A stretch of 9,229 nt of DNA, from NCBI GenBank assembly GCA_035945515.1, contig DASZAE010000036.1, positions 1 to 9,229 of the forward strand. The letters run 5' to 3'. This document shows positions 3,928 to 9,229 of the stretch, piece after piece. Under the pieces are notes generated by a model. The model did no database searches and was not told the origin of the DNA. It was given only the letters and a program-made list of their open reading frames with translations. Both the position numbers and the translations under genes were made by a program. Origin of the DNA: RH2-MAG17b sp035945515. Its GTDB lineage: Bacteria > Acidobacteriota > Terriglobia > UBA7540. Numbering within the stretch: position 1 is the stretch's first letter; each line of letters begins with the position of its first letter.

Positions 3928-6798
3928 TTAACCCGGTTGTTGCTCAATAATTTGAATCTCTTCATCTGTCAGCCCGTACAGGTCGTAGACGAGGCGGTTG
4001 ATTTGGCGGTCGAGGGCGGCGCACTTGTTTTCGTAGTAGGCCTTGTCCTTGTCCGTCTTCGCCTTCGCCAACTGCGTCTTCGCCTTCAGCATTGCATCCA
4101 CCTTCGCCACAATCTCGTCGTGCTTCCGCTTCACAGCGGTTTGTGAAAAGTCGATGCGAGGGATTGGCAAGCGTGCCAACTGATTTGTCCTCAGTTTTGT
4201 AAACGCGCCCTTAGTAAGTTCAAGAGCCACTTTTTTCACGAAGTAACTTGCGACGGAAGAGTTCAGGATGCCTAGGAGATAACGCAATGCAGGTCTCTCA
4301 GACGGGGATTTTGGATACACTGCATATAGAGAACTGAGGAAATATCGATTCTCTAAATCAAGCGTCGCTGCAATCCGGCTTCCGGTCTCCCGAATCGCAA
4401 TCTTGGGTGTTTCGTAGAAAGATTTATTCGCCCAATTGCGTGCGAGCCACGAGCCATATTTAACAAAGAGCGCCTTCTCTCTCGTGAAGTATCGCTCAAC
4501 GGATTTTCCCCGCAATGACGGCTGCCATTGCAACCCCGGAGACGTTGCAGAACACTTCACATACTTGTTGTCGTTTCCTGTTTTGATGCACTGTCTGATA
4601 AAGTAGTTTTCGCCTAGTGGCTGCCCCACGAACGAGAGTTTATTCAATAAGATAGATGCTTGCGGATCGAAGAAAATATCGAGAACACTGTTCGGATTCG
4701 CGCCAAGTTTATCTTGCGGAATTTCATAGTCGTAGGCCTCGTGGAGGGCGTCTTGCACTCTGACTTGTTTGCGCACCTTGACACTAACATTCGGCCTGCG
4801 CATGCTTTCCAGGATAATGATGCAGGTGTGGACTGTGGGGTCCGCGAAAACGTCATACCCAAAGTTCGTAATCTCCTCTACGGAACAGTGGTCGAGCATG
4901 TAGCGACGGAGGCGGCGCGCGTACAAATTACTGAGAAGCGGGCTAGGCAGAATATAACCAACCAAGCCCATGGGTGAAAGCTTAGTTGCACGCTCTAAAA
5001 ATAGCCCAAATGTGTCGAATCGGCCTTCCGTTGCTGCGAAATGGTTTCCGAAATATGCCTTCTGCATCGAGTCAGTTACCATCCCGTACGGTGGGTTGCC
5101 AAGGACGCAATCAAAGCCACCGCGCTTCATTACCTCCGGGAAGGCGTCTTCGAAGTCCATAGGGTTGAGTTTACGTTCTTCTCCGAATAGATCGCCATTG
5201 ATATCCCTGCCAATGAGCGAGTTGCCGCAAACGATGTTCTTGCTGAGATCGGGGAGGAGCTTCTTCATCTGCGCGATATGCGCAAAGTCCAGCAGATATT
5301 GATGGGTGCTGGCTTCCGTCTCTTCCTGGAGGAGTTTCAAGAAGAGAGAGAGTTGGCAGACCTCGACGGCCTGAGCATCAATGTCCACGCCATAGATGTT
5401 ATTGAGCAGGATTTCGCGTTTCTTTCCGAGCGAAAGGTAAAGTCTACCCTCACGGTTGATACAATCGCCTCTGCGGGCCTTCTTAGGGTTGCCGTTGTAA
5501 TAGTGGCCGTGATATGCCAACAGCAAGTCGAAGACGCCCAGCAGGAACGAGCCGCTGCCGCACGCGATATCGGCGAAGCGCATCTCTGCGATTTGGTCTG
5601 GTGTCTTGCCCGCAATGAGTTTGCCAACGGTGTTCTCGACGATGTAGCGGACGATATACTCTGGGGTGTAGTAGACGCCGCCTGCCTTGCGAACCTCAGG
5701 TTTTGGCTCGACGCGAACGCGTTTGTCAGTGGCGACGATAACGTTGCCGAGAAAGCGTTCGTATATCGAGCCCAGGATGTGGATGGGGATGTAATTGAAG
5801 TCGTAAGGCGAATTGACGTGCGCGAGGCTCTCGCAGATGTTAGCAAAAGCGTTGTCGTCCACTTGGAATCCGCCGTCATCCAGAATATCGTGGCGCTTGA
5901 AGACGATGCCGTTGTAGATGCTGTCGAGACGGCGGCTGGCGGCGATGAAGTCCTCCCAAGCTGTGCCTTTCTCGCCAAACTTGTCCACGAGGCGCTGGGG
6001 TTCGATGCCCTTATCCTCGAGAAAACGGAGAAAGACGAGGCGGTCAAGGGCGCGCTGGGTCAGTTCGGTGAGCGTTTCACTGTTGAGGGCCCGGTTCTCA
6101 TTCTTGAAGGCGCGGGCCAGGGCGTTGCGGTATTCATCGAGTTCCTTGAGGAAGGATTCGTCAATGTTCTGATAGCCGCCGGGGAAAAGACCGCGTTGGA
6201 CGGCTTTCCCACGCGGCTTGGGCAGCTCCTTGGTGCGCTTCTCCAGCGAGCGGTCAGCTACTGCCTCACGGGAGAATAGCCAGTAGATTTCGGCGAACTT
6301 CTTCCGGTCGGTGTATTCGCTGTAGTGGTATTTGGCAATGCAGCGGTTTGAAGCCGTGTCGAGGTCAGGCTTGAAACGGCAGTCGAGAACATGAAATTGG
6401 CTGAAGTCGGTTAGCACAGCCAAAGGCGTCTCGCTGTTCCAGCCGTAGCGGATGGTCTGGAAGTAGTTCTCGGCGGTGGCGATATCGCCGTAGGGTTTCT
6501 TGGCTTCGACGAAGAAGCGGACTTCACGGTAGGTCGGGGCGATGTGAAAAGCATAGTCAGCGCGGCGTTGACCGCCAGCCTGGACGGACGGCTCCACTTT
6601 GACTTCCTGCTCATAGGGGTTGGTTTGCCGATCGTGGTTCACGTCCCAGCCAAGCGCGATGAAGAACTTATCGATGAAGTCCTTGCGGGCTTCAGCCTCC
6701 TGGTAATCCGGGGACTGGTAGTGGCGTTCGTTGGCTTGAAACGTTGCGGCAAGTCTGCTGACCTTCTCGAACGCCTCCTCAAACGCGGGTGTGGACAT
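3928..6798 (-). CDS. Type IIG restriction endonuclease-methyltransferase fusion (Eco57I-like)
   Basis: This 956-residue protein combines DNA cleavage and adenine methylation. The N-terminus has a PD-(D/E)xK nuclease signature: Asp81 in RRADYAFHI and Glu98-x-Lys100 in FFVEAKKP. A helical linker follows (about 210-350). The N6-adenine methyltransferase domain has motif X GGVYYTPEYIVRYIV at 373-387, the SAM-binding motif I FADIACGSGSF at 408-418, an acidic YGVDID loop near 469-474, and catalytic motif IV NPPYG at 568-572. Residues about 640-880 look like the target-recognition region. The C-terminus (885-940) is a charged, probably coiled helix ending in YDLYGLTDEEIQIIE. The length fits single-chain Type IIG enzymes, so no separate methylase or specificity gene is needed. 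All catalytic motifs are intact and no frameshift is seen. The start is ATG at 6798. The gene is the only cargo of an inverted-repeat-bounded insertion. A PglX-like phage-defence methylase is less likely because the nuclease motif is present. Confidence 0.9.
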   Translation of the reverse strand: MSTPAFEEAFEKVSRLAATFQANERHYQSPDYQEAEARKDFIDKFFIALGWDVNHDRQTNPYEQEVKVEPSVQAGGQRRADYAFHIAPTYREVRFFVEAKKPYGDIATAENYFQTIRYGWNSETPLAVLTDFSQFHVLDCRFKPDLDTASNRCIAKYHYSEYTDRKKFAEIYWLFSREAVADRSLEKRTKELPKPRGKAVQRGLFPGGYQNIDESFLKELDEYRNALARAFKNENRALNSETLTELTQRALDRLVFLRFLEDKGIEPQRLVDKFGEKGTAWEDFIAASRRLDSIYNGIVFKRHDILDDGGFQVDDNAFANICESLAHVNSPYDFNYIPIHILGSIYERFLGNVIVATDKRVRVEPKPEVRKAGGVYYTPEYIVRYIVENTVGKLIAGKTPDQIAEMRFADIACGSGSFLLGVFDLLLAYHGHYYNGNPKKARRGDCINREGRLYLSLGKKREILLNNIYGVDIDAQAVEVCQLSLFLKLLQEETEASTHQYLLDFAHIAQMKKLLPDLSKNIVCGNSLIGRDINGDLFGEERKLNPMDFEDAFPEVMKRGGFDCVLGNPPYGMVTDSMQKAYFGNHFAATEGRFDTFGLFLERATKLSPMGLVGYILPSPLLSNLYARRLRRYMLDHCSVEEITNFGYDVFADPTVHTCIIILESMRRPNVSVKVRKQVRVQDALHEAYDYEIPQDKLGANPNSVLDIFFDPQASILLNKLSFVGQPLGENYFIRQCIKTGNDNKYVKCSATSPGLQWQPSLRGKSVERYFTREKALFVKYGSWLARNWANKSFYETPKIAIRETGSRIAATLDLENRYFLSSLYAVYPKSPSERPALRYLLGILNSSVASYFVKKVALELTKGAFTKLRTNQLARLPIPRIDFSQTAVKRKHDEIVAKVDAMLKAKTQLAKAKTDKDKAYYENKCAALDRQINRLVYDLYGLTDEEIQIIEQQPG

Positions 6799-6806
6799 AA
6801 TCGGAA

Positions 6807-6834
6807 ATTTTATCAGGGCTCAGTAGGCAGTCAA
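6807..6834 (-). promoter_or_regulatory. Promoter of the R-M gene, probably leaderless
   Basis: On the minus strand TTGACT (6834-6829) is followed after 16 bp by TAAAAT (6812-6807), a good sigma-70-type match. The -10 box ends only 8 nt before the ATG at 6798 and no Shine-Dalgarno is visible between them. Transcription would therefore start at or within a few bases of the start codon. A more distal promoter in the A/T-rich stretch near 6836-6850 is possible. Confidence 0.55.
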
Positions 6835-6927
6835 CTTTATAATTATTGAGCATCTATGAGACGGGAATTCCTTCCGGGCCACAGAAAGGCTCTTGGAGGT
6901 TCACCGCGATATGAAGGCGGCGGTTTC

Positions 6928-6951
6928 TCAAGTGATTTTAGGACACTACCC
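6928..6951 (-). repeat. Right terminal inverted repeat of the R-M element
   Basis: This is the right arm, exactly complementary to 3887-3910. On the plus strand it starts TCAAGTGATTTT and ends GGACACTACCC. It lies 130 bp upstream of the restriction-modification start codon and about 100 bp beyond the end of the molybdenum-cofactor gene. Confidence 0.93.
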
Positions 6952-6961
6952 CATTTTGGGT
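6950..6961 (+). repeat. Right flanking direct repeat (target-site duplication)
   Basis: This is the second copy of CCCATTTTGGGT, identical to 3879-3890 and overlapping the last two bases of the right inverted repeat. Removing the element and one copy would join the thrC promoter directly to the sequence running to the 3' end of the mog-like gene. Confidence 0.8.
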
Positions 6962-7050
6962 TCGGATTCGGCTGCTTCCGTGGAGCGGTGTTTACACCCT
7001 CCTGAAAGCCCGGCAAGGTGGCATTTCCGTCAGTCCAGTCAATTCTGTTT

Positions 7051-7635
7051 TTAACCGTTTTGCTTGTGTTCAGTGCGGCCTTGGCAGATGTCAATGGCGT
7101 GAGGAAGGATATCGATGACGCTTTCGAGCGACTCGCAGGCCCCGCGCGGGCTGCCGGGAAGGTTGACAATCAATTTCCCTTTGCAAATTCCGGCCACCCC
7201 CCTGGACAGCGCGGCGCGGCGCGTTTTCTTGACGCCTTCAGCCCGGGTCAACTCCGCGAGGCCCGGCACTTCCTTTTCGATCACGGCGCGCGTCGCCTCA
7301 GGGGTAATATCGCGCGGGCCAAGTCCGGTGCCGCCGCAGGTGACAATGACATCACAATCGTTAACATCTGCCCAGACAATCAGTTGCGTGCGCACGGTGG
7401 CGAGATCGTCGGGCAGCACTTGGCACGCAACTACGTGCCAGTGGCGCGCTTCGAACACGGCGCGCAGCGCGGGGCCGGAGGCGTCTGGCCTTTCGCCGCG
7501 CGCGCTCGAATCGCTCGTGACCAGAATTTTGACACGAGGCGCAGGTTGCTTAAGCTTGCTCTTTACCTTCGTTGATCCATCCTCTTTGCGTGTAAAGGCC
7601 TGAGAAGCACTCTTATCTTGCCGCTCTCCGCACAT
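7051..7635 (-). CDS. mog: MogA/MoaB-family molybdenum cofactor protein
   Basis: Members of this family bind molybdopterin; Mog adenylylates it before molybdate insertion, in the cytoplasm. Starting at the ATG at 7635 gives 194 residues. A basic, low-complexity extension of about 33 residues precedes the domain, which starts at RVKILVTSDSS. The molybdopterin-binding signature CGGTGLGPRDITPEA spans residues 100-114, with the key Asp at 109. NLPGSPRGA is at 158-166. The reading frame stays open upstream to an ATG at 7767, but that part runs antiparallel to no known domain and lies wholly inside moaC, so I chose 7635, which overlaps moaC by 23 nt. No strong ribosome-binding site is visible, consistent with coupling to moaC. 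MogA, MoaB and CinA-like proteins share this fold, so the exact step (Mog versus MoaB) is inferred. Confidence 0.87.
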   Translation of the reverse strand: MCGERQDKSASQAFTRKEDGSTKVKSKLKQPAPRVKILVTSDSSARGERPDASGPALRAVFEARHWHVVACQVLPDDLATVRTQLIVWADVNDCDVIVTCGGTGLGPRDITPEATRAVIEKEVPGLAELTRAEGVKKTRRAALSRGVAGICKGKLIVNLPGSPRGACESLESVIDILPHAIDICQGRTEHKQNG

Positions 7636-8089
7636 ATTTGCCGCTCTTGCCCCCGGATTTCTCAATAAGGCGTAAGGCGGTAATCTCGATTCCATGATCG
7701 AGCGCCTTGCACATATCGTAGACCGTAAGGGCGGCGACCGCGGCAGCGGTAAGCGCCTCCATTTCAACGCCGGTCGGGCCGGTGGACCGGACGGTGGAAG
7801 TGATCAAAACTCCACCGCGAATCAAACGAGTCTCCACATCAACATGGCTGAGCAGCAGCGTGTGGCAAAGGGGAATGAGATTGGCCGTTTTCTTGGCTGC
7901 CGCAATGCCTGCGATGCGCGCGATTTCAAGCGGATTGCCTTTCGGATTGCGCGATAGAGCCTTGAGCGTCGCGGCGTTCATCTTGACGCTGGCCTCGGCA
8001 ATCGCCTCGCGGACAGTCTCCGGCTTGGCAGAAACGTCCACCATCCGCACGCGCCCCGCAGAGTCGAAATGAGAAAGTTTCTTCTTCAT
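7613..8089 (-). CDS. moaC: Cyclic pyranopterin monophosphate synthase MoaC
   Basis: MoaC, with MoaA, converts GTP to cyclic pyranopterin monophosphate, the first step of molybdenum cofactor synthesis. The 158-residue length is normal. The conserved blocks are all present: MVDVSAKPETVREA at 16-29, ARIAGIAAAKKT at 57-68, LIPLCHTL at 71-78, TGVEMEALTAA at 106-116, YDMCKA at 124-129 and KSGGKSG at 144-150. Residues matching the E. coli active site are intact by my alignment from memory: Lys50, His76, Glu109, Glu111, Asp125, Lys128 and Lys144. The start is ATG at 8089; no strong ribosome-binding site is seen. It follows the DsbD-like gene after 54 nt and overlaps the mog-like gene, so moaC-mog form one unit. 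Confidence 0.96.
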   Translation of the reverse strand: MKKKLSHFDSAGRVRMVDVSAKPETVREAIAEASVKMNAATLKALSRNPKGNPLEIARIAGIAAAKKTANLIPLCHTLLLSHVDVETRLIRGGVLITSTVRSTGPTGVEMEALTAAAVAALTVYDMCKALDHGIEITALRLIEKSGGKSGKYVRRAAR

Positions 8090-8143
8090 CGAAAGCCGGG
8101 AGTCACCCTAATTGTAATCCTCAAATTTCACCAGCCAGGGCCG

Positions 8144-9001
8144 CTATTTCGCATGATTCGATGGAACCGCGACGACAGGGGCGCTGAAGGTATACGCGCG
8201 TCCGGGGGCTTCCACCAGCACGCCTTTGAACCTAGGAATCTGGCCGGTAAGTTGATCTGACTTGGTCAGAACGACCCGAATACCTCGCGCGTAGGGAGAA
8301 ATCACCGGCTCGATCGTGTTATTAACCTGATTAGGATCAAGGGGAAAGAAGCCCATTGCTGTCTGCCGCCGGCCTGTATCGATCTGAACGATAAAGTGGC
8401 CACGCTCTGAACCCACTTCGATTTTCCAGCTCTTTGGCGCGGGCGTTGGAATTTCTGCCCGAGCCTTTTCTATTAAATCGCGCCAGCGCGAGTAGGCCAC
8501 CCCGGTCCCTGCAATTACCGGCAAAGGCAAATCAACCGTAGCTTGTGCTGGGACGCAGACATCACGGCAGACAAGCCATTCGACGGACGCCCGCATATTA
8601 ACTGTCCGGCCGATAGTCAGATTAGCCGGCGCACGGACAGGCGCGATCAACACGACATCGTTTTCATATCCGTAGTCCACCATCGAGTGATCTGGGATGC
8701 GATTAGGCACAGGCCATAGGAGAGGGCCGGATTGCCATCCCGGAGGAAGTTGCCAGCGGACAAACGCTGCTTGCCCCGAATCACCTGGATTAATCCAGTA
8801 AGTGTGCCAACCGCTCTCAAGTGTGAAATGCAGTCCCAGCAAAATTTGCTGGCCGGGATGAATCGCGCTCTCTTCCGAAATCAACGCGACGCTACTGTGA
8901 GCCGGTGGCGGCGCTTGCCCGAAGGCGAGGGGGGTGAACAGAAGAATAAGCGCAAAATCCAAGGCCCGGCCACGCGAGAATGTTCTTGGCCTCGCGCTCA
9001 T
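8144..9001 (-). CDS. Secreted DsbD alpha-domain-like protein
   Basis: This 285-residue protein begins with a signal peptide: a basic n-region (residues 1-14), a hydrophobic core (16-27) and likely cleavage after AFG at 28. The mature part resembles the N-terminal periplasmic domain of thiol:disulfide interchange protein DsbD (also seen in ScsB). Supporting features are GWHTYWINPGDSGQ at 64-77, PVPNRIPDHSMVDYGYENDV at 97-116 and SVEWLVCRDVCVPA at 139-152, with a CxxxC pair at Cys145 and Cys149. Full DsbD continues into eight membrane helices and a thioredoxin domain; here the gene ends at a TAG with no membrane region, and moaC follows. It may pass electrons to exported proteins or partner a separate membrane protein. 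The start ATG overlaps the stop of the upstream gene (ATGA), implying coupling. Confidence 0.8.
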   Translation of the reverse strand: MSARPRTFSRGRALDFALILLFTPLAFGQAPPPAHSSVALISEESAIHPGQQILLGLHFTLESGWHTYWINPGDSGQAAFVRWQLPPGWQSGPLLWPVPNRIPDHSMVDYGYENDVVLIAPVRAPANLTIGRTVNMRASVEWLVCRDVCVPAQATVDLPLPVIAGTGVAYSRWRDLIEKARAEIPTPAPKSWKIEVGSERGHFIVQIDTGRRQTAMGFFPLDPNQVNNTIEPVISPYARGIRVVLTKSDQLTGQIPRFKGVLVEAPGRAYTFSAPVVAVPSNHAK

Positions 9002-9229
9002 TTCTTCACCGCCTTTCTTTGAGTAAGCCCCTCCGGCGGCTTACTGGCTGGCGACTCCTGCGGCTCAGCCGCGCCTTCGTCCTGCATCGTGAGCCATACG
9101 CTGGCCACAGTCCAATCCCCGTACTTCTTTTGCAAAACGATTCGATAGTTTTCACTGACGCCTTCATCCTCGAAGCTTACGCGGGCAAGAGCGCGGGCCT
9201 GGCCGGGGCTAAATTCCACGTGTTGAATT
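8998..9229 (-). CDS. C-terminal part of an unrecognised protein (runs off the window)
   Basis: The frame is open to the right edge, so this is probably the 3' end of a longer gene. A GTG at 9219 could be a start, but only 10 bases precede it in the window and they show no ribosome-binding site. The visible residues include SENYRIVLQKKYGDWTVASV, an alternating beta-strand pattern seen in several small secreted or NTF2-like domains, followed by a polar, lysine-rich tail. I do not recognise the family. Its TGA stop overlaps the ATG of the DsbD-like gene by 4 nt, so the two are translationally coupled and may work together in the envelope. Confidence 0.6.
   Translation of the reverse strand, partial: IQHVEFSPGQARALARVSFEDEGVSENYRIVLQKKYGDWTVASVWLTMQDEGAAEPQESPASKPPEGLTQRKAVKK

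Larger units (their letters stand above)
3887..6951. mobile_element. Inverted-repeat-bounded element carrying a solo Type IIG R-M gene
   Basis: A perfect 24-bp inverted repeat bounds this 3.07 kb segment: 3887-3910 (starting GGGTAGTGTCCTAAAA) and 6928-6951 (its exact complement, ending TTTTAGGACACTACCC). Just outside, the 12-mer CCCATTTTGGGT occurs in direct orientation at 3879-3890 and 6950-6961, overlapping the repeat tips. Depending on where the ends are drawn, the target duplication is 6 bp (CATTTT), 8 bp (CCATTTTG) or 10 bp (CCCATTTTGG). The only gene inside is the restriction-modification fusion; its stop is 17 nt from the left repeat and its start 129 nt from the right one. There is no transposase, so the element would have to be moved in trans. 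I cannot assign the ends to a named IS family. Confidence 0.85.

Noticed and set aside
5278..6279. A 333-codon open frame on the plus strand
   Set aside because: It lies wholly opposite the restriction-modification gene, whose methylase motifs fix the minus-strand reading. Its protein shows no recognisable motif and is explained by codon bias of the real gene.
3887..6951. Phage-defence island (BREX or DISARM type)
   Set aside because: A PglX-like methylase was considered, but the protein has an N-terminal nuclease signature and no other defence gene lies inside the element or beside it.
6987..6998. Short palindrome GGTGTTTACACC after the mog-like gene
   Set aside because: It has five-base arms without a T-run or a second copy; too weak to call an operator or terminator.
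6843..7169. A 108-codon open frame on the minus strand between the R-M and mog-like genes
   Set aside because: It overlaps the conserved end of the mog-like gene in another frame and runs across the right inverted repeat of the element. The product has low complexity and no ribosome-binding site was seen.
7636..7767. N-terminal extension of the mog-like gene to an ATG at 7767
   Set aside because: It is contained in the conserved 3' part of moaC in another frame, is low-complexity and is not needed for the domain.

Overview
Organism and overall layout. The window is a moderately GC-rich bacterial chromosome segment. Every gene I can support lies on the minus strand, so it is transcribed right to left. 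The gene set is housekeeping: ATP-synthase accessory proteins, threonine biosynthesis, molybdenum cofactor synthesis and a secreted redox-type domain. The intergenic repeats include GTAG-headed REP hairpins, a GTCATCCTGAG/CTCAGGATGAC hairpin and a CCCTCTCCC/GGGAGAGGG hairpin. From memory these look like Acidobacteriota genomes, but no 16S or single marker here proves it.

Regions in transcription order. (1) 9229-7051 holds the tail of an unrecognised gene, a secreted DsbD-alpha-like protein overlapping it by ATGA, then moaC and a mogA/moaB-type gene. Adjacent genes are close together or overlapping. (2) 6951-3887 is a discrete 3.07 kb insertion. It carries one gene, a 956-residue fused restriction endonuclease-methyltransferase (Type IIG). 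Perfect 24-bp terminal inverted repeats bound it, and matching direct repeats lie just outside. No transposase is present. (3) 3877-2316 holds a near-consensus sigma-70 promoter, a clear SAM-I (S-box) riboswitch, an intrinsic terminator and then thrC. The insertion ends directly next to the -35 box of this promoter. (4) 2315-1752 is a 564-bp gene-free spacer of nested palindromic repeats, including a possible MITE-like unit, between thrC and thrB. (5) 1751-194 holds thrB, atpZ and atpI, which look co-transcribed. (6) 193-1 is noncoding and holds two REP-like hairpins. The one just after atpI is followed by a T-run and could act as a terminator.

How the genes work together. ThrB makes O-phosphohomoserine and ThrC converts it to threonine. 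The SAM-I riboswitch should end transcription before thrC when S-adenosylmethionine is abundant, tying the threonine branch to the methionine pool. MoaC and the Mog-like protein act at early and late steps of molybdopterin synthesis. AtpZ and AtpI are membrane accessories of F-type ATP synthase, whose core genes probably lie beyond the left edge. The restriction-modification gene is unrelated to its neighbours and appears to be a mobile newcomer.
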